A DNA stretch of 64,000 nt from Jaminaea rosea (Eukaryota; Basidiomycota; Exobasidiomycetes; Microstromatales), in assembly GCF_003144245.1 (NCBI RefSeq), contig NW_020289975.1, positions 1,817,496 to 1,881,495 of the forward strand, written 5' to 3'. The notes beneath the pieces were generated by a model. The model did no database searches and was not told where the DNA came from. It saw only the letters and a program-made list of their open reading frames with translations. Below, piece after piece: positions 19,758 to 31,140 of the stretch; the stretch's first letter is position 1, and every line of letters begins with the position of its first letter. Both the position numbers and the translations under genes were made by a program.

Positions 19758-21078
19758 ATGTTTCGAGTCGCGACGCTATGGCGAGTCGTAGCTATTGCGC
19801 TTCTGGTATTCAGCTTGGTAGCAAGCGCCGCGAGCGATGCTTACGATCCGGAGAATGAGGGCTTGCTCGACCGAGTCCTGAGGGTGAGCATGGCCGAGCG
19901 ATAACAACGCCCGGCGACCGTAGCTCAACCCGTCGTCATCACTGCTCGCACAGACATTCCAGAAGAGGGTCATGAGCCGCACAGACGAGGAGATTACAGG
20001 CGCTCGTCTTCAGATTGCCGCAACGCTGAACCCGGTCTTCAACTCGCGCGTGACGTCGATCGTAGGCAAGTACGACGGCTCTTCGATCAATACCGAGGTG
20101 CTTCATATGCCACCACCGCCAGAGGCGGGCATCGACGACAGTATTCCATGGAAGAGCTTTGCTGCACCAGGCACCCGCGCAGGGGGGAGCAAGGTATGGG
20201 TCATCCTCGTTTCTGCCCCTTCGGGCGATGCAGCATCGAGGCACTTCAATCAGGTGTTCAACAATACCCTCAATCTCGTCGAGCCGCCGGAGGGAGAGAC
20301 GGTTGAGTCAATCATCGCCCAGGCAAACCCGGGGCCGTTCGCCAATGTAGCAGAGGAGGAGGAGATCAAGTCAGAAGAGGCTTTGGAGCTCGAGAAGAAG
20401 CGCAGGGAGCGACTTGAGATGAGGAGGCAGAAGGTCCGTGATTGGCACTTTGGGGTTGTCGACTTTGAGAATGAGCCCGATCTGATGTGAGTGGGCGTGG
20501 GAATGACGCAGGGGAGAGACAACTTGCTGATTGCTCGATGTCATGCTGCTGATTCTTCCCCGCAGGTGGGCATGGTGGATCTGGAAAGTGCCAGTGATGG
20601 TGTTCATCACCCCCTCGACGAGCCCGGACCGCCTCTACGACATGCGCTTCTGGAAGGTCGTGAGTAGAGACGCGAGACGCGACTGGCGACCTCTAGCTGA
20701 CGTCGTGACGCTGGCTCGCAGGCCTTCATCTCTGGCCTCACGCCCGAGTACATTCTCTCATATGTCGCCTCTGGAGCATGGAAGACGGAGCTCAAGGTGT
20801 GGAAGAGCCATCTGGCACCTGGAGGTAAGCGCAGCGGCCTACCAGCTCGATTGGCCAAGCCATCAAATTGGCTCTACGACAAGACTGCGGCGCTTCCCTC
20901 GTGGGCGCTCGGTATCTTGAGCACGGCCTTGGGCGGGTCCTTGATCTCTTTGATGCATTCTTTCGGTGGAAAGAAAGATGAGAAGAAGGAAGAGGGGAAA
21001 AGAGCGACGGGTGGGCGTGCTGTGGAGGCAGGTGGTAGCTCGACGAGCTTGCAATCGCAGTCAAAGAAGAAACAGTGA
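19758..21078 (+). CDS. Unrecognised secretory-pathway membrane protein
   Basis: Four exons: 19758-19883, 19954-20486, 20566-20659, 20722-21078, 369 residues. The start gives a clear signal peptide (LWRVVAIALLVFSLVASAAS). The lumenal-type domain holds KVWVILVSAPSGDAASRHFN, a strand-helix pattern, then a charged coil (EEEEIKSEEALELEKKRRE), then a Trp-rich hydrophobic block WAWWIWKVPVMVFI. A second hydrophobic segment near residue 305 (WALGILSTALGGSLISLM) could be a membrane helix, followed by a Lys-rich tail ending KKKQ. Together this suggests an ER protein. I do not recognise the family; a thioredoxin-like or oligosaccharyltransferase-like fold is only a guess. The third donor could lie 3 bases earlier. 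Confidence 0.72.
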
Positions 21079-21463
21079 GGGCGGATGATCATCACCAATA
21101 GATACACTTTTTCTGTCGAAGTTACCGTGGTGCCTGGGCCTCTCACTTGATCGCCGTTGCCGCCTGCTTGGATGGTCTTGTTTGTGCCACGCATCTCGTG
21201 AATCGCAGGGCAGAGGCCGCCTGGCCTGCTCCGCTGATGTCATGCGAGGGGTGGCTTGTGCTGAACCGGCCAGCTCTACTCTGCTCTCCAAGCACTGGCC
21301 AGGTGCTGTCGACGGTCCGCGCGCCCAGTCGGCCTGGCCGTCAGTCAAGTCCGAGCAGGGCACGTCCCAGAGTCAGAGTGAAGCGGCCGCCCCATCGACT
21401 ACAGCCTTTTGACATCGAACCACCACCTTCGAAACCAACACCAACAACCACACTATCACCAAG

Positions 21464-22131
21464 ATGCCGCTCTTCGTCCTCAGGTGAGTGTGCGAGATGG
21501 ATGCAATGGGTTTGTATCCGCATGGCAGCTCCTGACCACCATCATCCTCGCTGCGTGCTCCCCTCCACTCTGTCTCTCGCCCTCGCAGCCCCGCCTCGCT
21601 GGCGCACTCTGCCCTCTTCGCCGGGTACTACTCGTACCTCTCGGCCAATGTCGTCTCTCTCCGCCTCAAGTCCGGCGTCATGCTGGGCACTGGAGAGGCA
21701 GGCTCCGTTCGCGCCAAGGACCACAAGCCCTCGCCCTCGGACTCGGCCAACGAGGAGGCCCTCAAGCGCTCCGTTCGCGCCCACGGCAACTTCGTCGAGT
21801 CGACCCCCTTCAGCTTCTTCATGATCTTCCTCGCTGAGCTCAACGGAGCGCCTACGTACTTGGTCCACGCCGCCTACTCGACGCTCTTCCTCGCTCGTGT
21901 CGCCCATGCTGAGATTGGCATTCGCGCCGCTGACACGCTCGGTGTGGGCCGACCCATCGGCACTTTGGCGACCATGCTCGTCACCCTCGGTGCCGGTGCC
22001 TACAACGTGGGTACCGCGTGGCATGAGACGATCGTTCGTTAGGACTTTGTGACTGACTCTCTCCACGTTCTTTCGCCTCGCAGCTGAGCCTCGGATGGGA
22101 GCCCCTCAAGTCTTTCATCGGCCTCAAGTAA
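21464..22131 (+). CDS. MAPEG-family membrane protein (microsomal GST-like)
   Basis: Small four-helix membrane protein of the MAPEG group, related to microsomal glutathione S-transferases and eicosanoid enzymes. Exons 21464-21483, 21589-22006 and 22084-22131 give 161 residues. VRAHGNFVESTPFSFF is the hallmark helix (R-x-x-x-N-x-x-E-x-x-P). The last exon is inferred: reading straight through instead ends after WHETIVR, whereas removing the GTGGGT-to-CGCAG intron gives GAGAYNLSLGWEPLKSF, a typical MAPEG end. The first exon is only 20 bases. Whether it conjugates glutathione or reduces peroxides is not clear. Confidence 0.85.
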
Positions 22132-22522
22132 ATTGTGAAGCTTATTGTGAAGTGACCTGACAGGTAGACTGGGAGAAGCACAGACGACAAGGGTAGCGAA
22201 GTGTTACCCCAGCTCCTGTTTGCTCTCCTTGTCTCGCATCCCCCACCTCTCATCCTTCGGACATCATATCCTCCCAATGCAATCGCTCGAGTTGCTAGTC
22301 ACTTCTTCTTTTGTCCGTACCGCTTCTGGTGAAAGTAATCAAATTGCGTCGCCTTGAAGCCGCTGCCCACTCCGAATGAAGTGCAAAGAGGCGACGTTGC
22401 CGCTGCTGCTCAATCTTGCCTTTCTTCCGTTCGGTGCCTTCTTCAAGATCGCGGTCAAGAGTGTGTCCATCTGACAGGCAATCGTGACAATCGACACTGG
22501 AGAGAAGCAAGACTGACTTCGC
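22132..22522. other. Intergenic region with no recognised feature
   Basis: About 390 bases between two plus-strand genes. Short open frames on both strands have no family features; it likely holds the MAPEG gene terminator and the next promoter. Confidence 0.35.
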
Positions 22523-23389
22523 ATGCTCACCGTGGGTGCAAGAAGAGCGCAAGGGAGCAAGGCATCAAGCAAGGTGCGACAGGGTGCTGGGTTCATTGGA
22601 GCCTTAGGAAGAATTTCTCTCGATCCTCACGTCGCAGGATCATCAACGCCGATTGTGAGGCTCCTTGCACCGCTTCGACAGTTCTGCAGCAGCGCTACGA
22701 AGCATTCACTGGCCGACGATCAGCTAGTACATCCATCCTTCAGGGCAGAAGCGTCAATGACTGCCGAGATGTCTGCGGCCTCCTCTTCTTCGACATCAGC
22801 GTCTGCGGGACCGCCATCGACCTCAGGGGAAGCCTCCATCTCTTCCAACAGCAGCTCATCTCCATCCCTCATAATGCAGCTCATTCTCCCACCTCAACTG
22901 CTCTCAGGCCCAGACGCCTGGCCTCGTGGCCCCCTTATGACCCAAGCAGCGCACGCAGCCGTGGCAGCCCTGGTCAGCTCCCTCCCCCTCTCAGCTAACG
23001 CGCGCGAATACGTTGGCACGCCTGAGGCTCTTCGCGGGATGCACAAGGTCGCACTGAAAGGGCCAGAGAAGGGCGAGGCGGGCAAGGAGGGGTTGAGAGG
23101 GTTGAGTGACAAATTGAAACGGGGGAGGGAGGAGTGGGAGCAGAGGCAAAAGAGCGGCAAGCTGGAGGATGGGGAGGAGGAGTTCCCGTTACATCATCTT
23201 TGGATCGAGCAGCCGGAGGATGTGCCCACTTGCATTGCTGTGGCACCGAATCGGAAGCCTGCGGTGAGTTGTCGACGGGCGTGGCAAAGAGACGATGGCG
23301 CTGAGAGAGGCTAAGCTGCCCCGCGCTTCGTGTTCCCAATGCAGGCACTCAAGAAGATCCTCAACAAATGCTCGCTGATCAGGGACTGA
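22523..23389 (+). CDS. PTRHD1-like (PTH2-fold) putative peptidyl-tRNA hydrolase
   Basis: Exons 22523-23263 and 23345-23389. The second exon adds 14 codons ending KKILNKCSLIRD and completes the domain. From MQLILPPQLL onward the sequence follows the PTRHD1 branch of the PTH2 fold: WPRGPLMTQAAHAA, RGMHKVALKGP, LSDKLKR, and HHLWIEQPEDVPTCIAVAPN. This group is named for resemblance to peptidyl-tRNA hydrolase 2; true hydrolase activity is unproven. The start is uncertain: the first ATG (22523) gives a 78-residue Arg/Ser-rich leader that might be mitochondrial, while ATG 22757 gives a shorter Ser-rich leader and 183 residues overall. Confidence 0.85.
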
Positions 23390-23541
23390 GGCAGAGAATT
23401 GGTCGGTGGGCATCAACGAAACTCACGCATGCAGAGAAAAAGCGATCATGCCGCAATGTATCATCGTTACGTGCGGACTTAGCCGGCGAGCTGCTTGTCT
23501 TCCAGCGTCCCCCGCCCCTTCTCATACTCTTTTCTCTTCTT

Positions 23542-25146
23542 CTATGACAGCGTGGCACCCGCGAAGTTCGCAGCATAGCATGCGCCCTTCTTGGTGCGCA
23601 GCAATCTCGCCCTCTTGTCGTTTCCCTCAGCATCGGCACCAACCCAAGCAGCCTCCTTGCTCTCCGTCGTCGCGTAGTCGGGCTGAATGGCTTCGAAGAT
23701 CCTGGACAACGATGAGTGGAGGGTAATAGGTCAGCTCGAGCTCCACGAATTGATGTCGCGGCGCCGTGCACTCACTTCTTCTTGGGGTTCAAGACGTCCA
23801 ACGGTTCCTTCCCCTCGTACCCCTCGACTTCAATTTTTTCGCCCACCTCTGACCCTTCAGGCGGGTAAATTGGCTCAACACCGCCGTCTTTGCCCTCCTT
23901 TGCTGTCGCACAAAGAAGCATGGCGTGCGACTTGATGCCACGCATGGCTACTGGCTTGAGATTGCAAATGCCCACGACCATGCGGTCCTTCATTGCTTCG
24001 ATGGGTACGAAGTTGACCAGACCAGAGAGGACGGTGCGGGGCCCGGTGGGCTCGCCAAAGTCGACCTGAGCGTAAAGAGCGAGTATCAGGGCGTGAGCAA
24101 AGCATTCTCTTTGCAAGGCTGCCTTCTGCTTAGGGCACGTACCTGCTCGAGGTACAGCGAGTCCGCATCCGGGTGCTTCTGAATGTCCACAATTTTCCCC
24201 ACTCGCAAGTCAACCATAGATGGGATGGGCGCAGACGACTCAGCCGCAGCTGCTCCGCCCTTTGGAGGCTTCTCCTTCTTCTCACCGCCCGCAGCAGCCT
24301 CCTTTTGCTTCTTCTCCTTCTTCTCCTTCTTTGCTGCCGCTTTGACTGCTGCTGCATCTGAGCCCTCAGCAGCAGCTCCCGCTCCTGCCGCTGCTGCAAT
24401 TGCAGAGCTAGCTGCTACATCTCCCTTCCCTTGTGCCTTGGCATCACCAGCGGCCTCGTCAGCAGCCTTTGCCTTTGCCTTGCTCTTTTCCTTCTTCTCC
24501 GCAGCCAAGTCCTTTCGCTCAACAGGCGGCATCCCCTCGTAGGCCGGGTCCCACGCCTTGACGCTCGATGTTGCCGAGGCGAAGGTATGGGAGAGGTGGG
24601 AGACGTATCGCGCTACGCTTGGGTGGGCGTACTGGTCTGCGGGGGCGAGGGTGGAGACGGAGGGGTAGAGGGTGCCGAGAAGGGCAATGTCTGCTGCAGT
24701 GGGGGAGGTAGTGTTCGCGAGGTAGGTGCGCGATTGGAGCTCCGCGTCGAGGGACTGTGAGCGAGGGGCGAGGAGACGTGATCAGCATATAGCCTCGAGT
24801 AACAAGGAATGATCCCTCACTGCTGCGCTGCGCACCTTGAGGTCGATGGTCTGCTCAGCGTCAATCTTGCTCAGCCACGACTCGACGTCCTTCTTGCTCG
24901 CATCGTCGGGGCCGAAGATGTCCTTGGACTTGCTCGTGGCCTCTGCCAGCGAGGTAGCGAGGGCGGGCAGGGCTTGAGTGGAGAGCGAGGCGGCCTGAGA
25001 GCGAGTGACCAGAGCGAGAGGGGAAGAAGTCAGGCGATGCTCTGTAGCAGCTGAGCAGGACAGCCGGCAGTCTCGATGCTCACCTTGTCCGCCTGTAGGA
25101 AAGCCGAGTACACTTCGACGAGAAGCTGTCGTGCTCTGGCTGCCAT
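23542..25146 (-). CDS. ARC1: Arc1/AIMP1-like tRNA-binding synthetase cofactor
   Basis: Cofactor that binds tRNA and aminoacyl-tRNA synthetases. Five exons: 25146-25084, 24994-24836, 24754-24143, 24065-23776, 23701-23542; 427 residues. Residues 1-150 are GST-like (RTYLANTTSPTAADIALLGT). A Lys/Ala-rich linker follows (KKEKKEKKQKEAA). The C-terminal 170 residues are the EMAPII/OB-fold tRNA-binding domain: MVDLRVGKIVDIQKHPDADS, FGEPTGPRTVLSGLVNFVP, MRGIKSHAMLLCA, NPKKKIFEAIQPD and RTKKGACYAANF. The fourth intron falls inside the PKKK stretch; reading through it would stop early, so splicing is needed for the full domain. Converges on the PTRHD1-like gene. Confidence 0.93.
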
Positions 25147-25662
25147 GCTGTTGAGTAGTCTGAGGTGTTGGGAAGATCACAAGGTGCAAGTGGGCGTTGG
25201 CCCCGACTCGGGACTCGACTCGACTCGACTTTCTGCGCGCGCCTCTCGGACGGACGGACCAGACAACTTCGACTGCTCAAACGGCGTCCCTTCCTTTCTT
25301 CTTTTCTCTCCCATTGTTTAACATTCATCTGCAGCCAACCTCATGAGTGTCAGCTTTCCAACTCCTCAAAGAGCTGGGTGGTCGGCGGGGGCATCAGTCT
25401 TCTGAAAAGGAGCTGCTCCTCGCTGTACCACATACGCACTCAACAGTGCTTGCAGTAGAAGAATGAGTTCACTCTGGGAGGGCTTTACTTAGACTGGCTC
25501 GCTGCCTACCTCCCCACCTCGGTGGGGATATGGTCCTGCCGGTCACCTGGCTCTTGTACATCTCGATGGCTTCAGGAGCAATGTAAATGTCATGTTACGA
25601 TGTTGGGTCATTGCTGTGCTCGTCGCTGTGATTCGTCACGCGGGCTTCGTATCCTTTGTCTC
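25147..25662. other. Intergenic region
   Basis: About 500 bases holding the ARC1 promoter (with a short run of CGACT repeats near 25207-25225) and the 3' flank of the SAP-domain gene. Nothing coding is supported. Confidence 0.4.
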
Positions 25663-26968
25663 TTAATGATGCTCCCCGCCCTTCTTTTTCGCCGGCGCAC
25701 CCAACGAGCCTGCGAAGAGCCCACCAAAGAGGATGGCGCCCAGAGCATACACACCCCTCTTCTCGTCTGCATTCAAAGGCCTCTTGGCCGATCCAGCGCC
25801 TGCACCGCTACCCGCAAACGACCCAGCCCCAACACCACCCTCGCTGCTCGCCGCGGCCTTGACCTGCCCAAACACCTTGCTCGCATCTTCCACGACAGCA
25901 GCTGCTGCCTCACTAGCCTTCTGCCCCACTTCCGCCAATCCCGTAGCCTTGAGAACGCTGGAGACCTGAGGGCCGAGCGTGCTGCCTTTCAGTCCCGCAT
26001 CGGCCTTGAAGCTACGTGCGGCTGACTCGATTGCTTGGGCAGCGGCATTGGGCGCAGATCCCTCGTGATGAGTGGCGTCAAAGGCATGGCTGACATCCGA
26101 GGTGTCCGAGGCGGTAACCAGCTTCGGGCCTCGAGGGGCAGGCACTTCCTCTTCACGGCGGGTGTACATGGTTACGATGGGCTGCGAGCGCGAGGCGAGG
26201 GGAGTGATGAATGTCAGCTCTGGATTGAAGAGCCTGATCGATCCCTGGCCACATGATGCTCACAATCTCGGGGCCATGCTCCTCCTTGACCATCTCAACG
26301 GGCACTTCAACCTTGAAAGTCGTCGGATGGTGAGAAGGCTCCTTCTGTGGGGGTACACCAGGAGGGTTGGAATCCGGGTCCATCTTCTCCTTTGTCGAGA
26401 TGGCAGGTTGGCCCTGTCCCAGTGGCTGGCCGGCATGGGCTACCTGACCCGGCTTGATGTTTTCAGGCTGCGGAATTGAGGCACCCTCACCTGTGACTGT
26501 GTGAGACGGGCCAACGGGGTGGCGTGCCGTGGAGTTGGAGTCATTTGGAGAGGGAGTTGATGATGGAGAAGACTTTGCGCTCCCCTTGGACGACTGCGCC
26601 TTGGCATCGCCACCACGCAAGGAGGCGAGGGATGAATTTGTCCTCCTGTGCGCCTTTGCCTTGGCCGGTACCGGCTCCTCGCGCAGGCCAGACCCGTTCT
26701 GCCTCGCATCATCGTTCAGCAGGCGAGCGACGATGTCTGCTCTCCTTCCACCAGTGGTCAGACCCCTCTGCTTGCACTCGTCCTTGAGCTGCGTTACGTT
26801 CCTCTTGTCATAGGTCTCGCGGGTGAGGAGGACGGTCGAGACAAGGGAGCGAGTGGGAAGAGGCGGCACCGAGCTGGCAGAAGGTGAGGCCACGGCCGCT
26901 CGCAGGGAACCCAGCGATCGTGTGGTACGTAGTGAGCGCGCACTCGATGTGAGAGCGACGCCGATCAT
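25663..26968 (-). CDS. Mitochondrial SAP-domain protein (Aim34-like)
   Basis: Exons 26968-26264 and 26181-25663; 407 residues. The start MIGVALTSSARSLRTTRSL gives an Arg/Ser-rich, acid-free N-terminus typical of a mitochondrial presequence; an ATG further up is possible. A SAP motif follows (YDKRNVTQLKDECKQRGLT, then GRRADIVARLL), a helix-turn-helix unit that binds nucleic acid, as in yeast Aim34. The centre is low-complexity (Ser, Pro, Lys). The second exon ends with a hydrophobic segment (GVYALGAILFGGLFAGSLG) that could insert in the inner membrane, then Lys/His residues. Role is unknown beyond the family link. Confidence 0.8.
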
Positions 26969-28018
26969 GGTTGGTGACTTGAGGAGAAGGGGATGATGAT
27001 GGAGGTGAGGATGAGAGAGATTGAATCGACCAACACCCGCCTGTCGGGGCTCCGTCATGGCCGCTTGAGTCGAGACCGGCCTCGGCGCGCGCCGCTTGGC
27101 CCTCCCGCCCGCCCCGTGTTGACAGGTGCTCAATGACCTTCTCCCCACGAACGGCTCACCCAAAAACATCGACGATGACTTCAACGCCGGTAATGGTGGC
27201 AGAATGCACACTCAAATTGCATTCTCGATTGCTATGCTCTCTCTGGCCCTTGATTGGCTTGAAGCATTCTCAGTGCACACGAATCGGACACACGTTGACC
27301 GCTCTGGGCGTGAGTGAGAGTCAGCCCACCCTCCGCCCTCCAAGTCTTCTATGCTTTTGCCAAGCACGGTAATGTGAATCTCAGTCGTACTCATTGCAGT
27401 GCTGATTGAGCCGCGATTTTTGGCTCCTCTCAGACCCCCTTGGTAGCTACCACTGCCTCGCCCACAATCGACGTCATCTGCCTGCCCTTGGTCGAGCTAT
27501 TCCGAAGTGTCGCTGGATCGGCCCGCTTGCTCCAGTCGACAAGCCACGGCGTTCAAAGTCGAAATCGATTGAGGCGAAAGGCGGACGGCTGAGCAGGCAG
27601 GCGAATTTGGGAACCACGGGAACGTCGCGAGTTGGCGGCCGCTCATGCATCGGGTCGACCTCGCGGAAATGCGTGCGTCATAGAGACAAGCGCTCCTCCC
27701 CCCATTGCTCACTTTGTCTTGGTCTTTCTGGTCGATGCTATCGCACTCTCCTATCATCATCATCACCATAGATCCTCGACCTCTTCGCACACCGTCCGCT
27801 CGTAGAACTTCCTCTTCTTCTTTCCTCCAAGCCGCCCCTGCGCCATTCTCAGCATCGTCAAGCTTCCCAGCGCCACAAACGGCTGCCTCCTCGAACCCTC
27901 TCACCCGCCATTGTCCGCTGCAGCAACTACTGATCGTGGATCGTACCTCTGGAATCGCAAAACTCCTGCCTCCGTTGAACTCCCCTTCACTTTCTTCTCG
28001 CAAGTCGTCGCCCACACC
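26969..28018. promoter_or_regulatory. Long divergent intergenic region
   Basis: Just over 1 kb between the SAP-domain gene and a secreted-protein gene. Pyrimidine-rich from about 27700 to 28010, as expected of the leader of the plus-strand gene. Open frames here are short and featureless. Confidence 0.4.
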
Positions 28019-29119
28019 ATGTCGCGGGCGAATCGCAGCTGCTCACTTGCGGCCGTCCTCCTTGTGACGATTCTCGTCGCCCTCGCCCAATCACTGCCCA
28101 GCATCTCAGCAACGCCCCTCGAAGCGTCATCGCGGTCGTCTTCGTCAGGTTCCCGCCAGCTGGCAAGAAGAGCGAGCAACCCACAATTCGAGCCGCTTCC
28201 TAATGCTGTGGACTTCTTCAATCCGCTGGAGAGGGGAGGGTCCATGCTTACGGTGAGTTGCGGTGCGCCTTTTTGACAGGTTAGTGCAGAGCGGCAAGCT
28301 GAAACAGCTTCATCCTGAATCTTCCACAGATCATTCCTGGCCCTACCACCGTCGGCCTCGGCGAGCCAGTCAATGTCATCGTCTCAGGACGCAGCTCGAA
28401 GAGCGTCCTGGAACCAGTAGGCTTCCTCCTCTACGTGACGTGAGTCCATGTCCTGCGCCAATGACGCCAGTCCCATGCGAAGCTGAATGTTTCTCGCCAT
28501 TTTTTCGCGCAGCTCGATCAACTTCGGCATCTCCTGTCTCGGCCAAGCGAATGGCACCCTCCAACAGACCAACCTAGGTGACGGCCGCGGAGCCCGTATC
28601 CAAGGTACAGGTGACGGGACCAACGGGGTGATGCGCTTCAACTACTACTCGCCTTACGTCGGCACCTGCAAAGAGACCTTCCAAGGCGGCAATCACTTTC
28701 GCTGGTGGGTCCAAAACGGCACCGAAGCCAACTCGAGTGCCATCTTCCTCGCCGCATCTCGTGAGCTGCCCCTCGCCACCAATCATATGATCGATACGGA
28801 TGGGTACAACAGGGGCAGGGACGAGCTGGTGGGGAACGCCACGGGGATGACAGAGTGGGAGGGGAACAGGTACAATACGACAGTGACGTGGATCCCGGCG
28901 GGTCTGCTGTTGAACGCAACGAGTGAGGGGATCAATCACCCCGACGTGGCACTGCCGGGACAGCCGACGCAGGATGGGCGCGTGGCCGTCTTGACAGTGA
29001 CGCAGCTGGCGGGCTCAGCGGCTAATGCTGCGCTGAGGGGTACCACGCCGGGCGTAGAGGCATCGTTGCTAGTCGCGGCTGTCGCCAGCTTGGTGGCGCT
29101 CGCCATGGCGCTGCAGTAA
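28019..29119 (+). CDS. Secreted, probably GPI-anchored glycoprotein of unknown function
   Basis: Exons 28019-28252, 28330-28439, 28513-29119; 316 residues. The N-terminus is a signal peptide (SLAAVLLVTILVALAQSLPS). The mature part has at least five N-x-S/T sites (for example NGT, NSS, NAT, NTT) and the phrases VMRFNYYSPYVGTCKETF and FRWWVQNGTEAN, which look like a beta-rich extracellular domain. The C-terminus ends with a hydrophobic stretch (LLVAAVASLVALAMALQ) after small residues, the form of a GPI-anchor signal. I do not recognise a named family. The second exon carries IIPGPTTVGLGEPVNVIVSG. Confidence 0.78.
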
Positions 29120-29537
29120 GCCCTTGAGCTCCTCGCTCCTCACTCCCCGCTCCTCCTTTTCATAGACGCAATTTGCGAACCGCGTAACTCTCCTTCTCAT
29201 CTTGTAGCAGCATACACTTTTCATGACTCTGACATCAGTCTTGCTTCGTCTTTCTTACATCGTAATTGGATTCGTGACGGAGCATTGCAGAGTGTCACGT
29301 TTGTGCGCGAGGCAGGACATGCATTTCAGCGAAGGGACGTTGCTTGAGCGGGTAGATTCAGTGTATGTCATGGAGTGATTAAAAGTACAATTGAGGTGGT
29401 GCAGAGCGGTCAAGTCGAGAAGGCGGCGAGGACGGCGGGCGGCTGGAGGTGTACAGCGACCGACGGGCTGGTGGTATGGTGGAAGATGGCGGAGGCGGTG
29501 TGTAATGGCGCACATTGAGGAAAGAGTCTCGTTGATA

Positions 29538-30085
29538 TCACTTTGACTCTGGGAGCTTGCATGCCACCTGTAGGACGAAGGTGAGTGACGGTGAGCATTC
29601 GACCTCACGGCACGGCATGTCCGTCCCCTCCCACTCGTGCGCTCCACACCCACAATCTTCAACTTGTCGACACTGATCTCCTCCCCTCCATCCATCTTCA
29701 TGTTTCCCTTGACATTGAATGTCCAAACCTCGTCGCAAGAATTGTAGTCCTTCAAGTGGCCCTTTACAGTAGCTTTGGCCTTAATCTTGGCGTGTAGGAC
29801 CTCGGCGATGGACTTGTCGAACTGCTGGAGGACGCGGATTGCTAGGACAGGGTTGATGTGGCCCGATTGGATCAGTGTGTCCAAGGAGGAGGTGAGCTGC
29901 ATGCCGATGCTGCGTGAGGCAGGAGAGAATGAAGCATAAGTGTAAGTGGAAAGTGCTGAGTCGAGGCGGCAATGAGGGACGAGGTGCCGTCCCTCGCCTC
30001 TCGCTGCTCGCACCGCATCCGCTCACCTGCTCCTCCTGTAGAGCTCGTAATGGCTCTGCGAAGCATTGTTCCTCGACGACGACAT
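29538..30085 (-). CDS. TOA2: TFIIA small (gamma) subunit
   Basis: General transcription factor subunit that stabilises TBP on promoters. Three exons: 30085-30027, 29909-29654, 29567-29538; 114 residues, the family size. [20 protein letters not shown] spans the first junction. [20 protein letters not shown] and EVWTFNVKG form the helical bundle and barrel. The last exon is only 30 bases; splicing ATT to GTG gives [11 protein letters not shown], matching the C-terminus of known gamma subunits. Reading through the second intron instead adds a long unrelated tail, so splicing was preferred. Confidence 0.93.
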
Positions 30086-30387
30086 CTTGGCAACGATGCG
30101 GCGACGCAGCGTGTGTCCGGGCGAGCGACGGTAGGGATGTCAAGAAGACAATCGTTGACGGCCGCATTATGGTCGCTTCTCCGCCTTGCCGTCGATGGCT
30201 TTGGCCCGGCTCGCGTGGCTCGACTCTCCCGCCAAGGCGTGCTCCACTCAGACGCCGCCGCCGCCGCCCAAGCTGCAGCCCAGCAAGAAGATGTCGACAT
30301 CGACGAAGAAGAACACCCGGACCCTTAGGAGCGCTCGCGGCCGTTGCTTCTCTCTTTCCCTCTCATCATCAATTACACTCACACGCA
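30086..30387. promoter_or_regulatory. Divergent promoter between TOA2 and APS kinase
   Basis: About 300 bases. A short plus-strand frame from ATG 30137 to 30328 codes 63 residues with an Ala/Asp-rich end; I cannot support it as a gene. It could act as an upstream open frame for APS kinase. Confidence 0.4.
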
Positions 30388-31081
30388 ATGGCAACCAACA
30401 TCACCTTCCACCCCGGCACCGTCACCTACGAGGAGCGCAGCCAGCTCTTGGGCCAGAGCGGCGCTACTATCTGGCTCACCGGCTTGAGCGCTTCGGGCAA
30501 GTCGACCGTCGCTACTGCCCTCGAGCAGCACTTGCTTCACCAGAAGAAGTCGGCCTACAGGCTCGACGGTGACAATGTGCGATTCGGTCTCAACAAGGAT
30601 CTCGGATTCAGCCCCAAGGACAGGGAGGAGAACATTAGGCGCATCGCCGAGGTGAGCGCGACGCGGTTGTGGTCAATCGATGTCGTATGGCAGGAGCTCA
30701 CCAGACCTTCTTCTACATACCTTTCCCCCACAGGTTTCCCTTCTCTTTTCCTCTTCCTCTACCCTGACCATCACCTCCTTCATCTCCCCCTACTCCGCAG
30801 ACCGCGATCTTGCCCGCTCCCTGCACGCAGCGCACAACCCGCCTCTCCCCTTCATCGAGGTCTTCATCGATGCCTCGGTCGAAGAATGCGAGAAGCGTGA
30901 CCCCAAGGGCCTATACAAGAAGGCCCGCGCCGGAGAGATCAAGGAGTTCACCGGCATCTCGGCCCCGTACGAGAAGCCGGAGAAGGCTGAGATTCACATC
31001 GATGCGGATAAGACGAGCGTCGAGGAGAGTGTGAGGATTATTAGCCAGTACTTGGTTGAGAAGGGGTATTTGAAGGTCTAG
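30388..31081 (+). CDS. MET14: Adenylylsulfate (APS) kinase
   Basis: Phosphorylates APS to PAPS in sulfate assimilation, in the cytosol. Exons 30388-30651 and 30734-31081; 203 residues, the usual length. The P-loop GLSASGKST is at residues 32-40. [29 protein letters not shown] and [16 protein letters not shown] are APS-kinase signatures, and [24 protein letters not shown] follows. The intron splits IAE from VSLLF, and the CACAG acceptor is the only one that keeps both frame and the conserved alignment. It converges on SWC5, 59 bases away. Confidence 0.96.
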
Positions 31082-31140
31082 AGGAGCAGGAAAGTGGAGT
31101 GGAATAGATGGCATACCAGCTGCGTACGCGGGCGTCTCTC

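Noticed and set aside
30049-30328. Small plus-strand gene upstream of APS kinase
   Set aside because: It overlaps the TFIIA gamma first exon on the other strand, is low in complexity at its end and has no family match that I can see.
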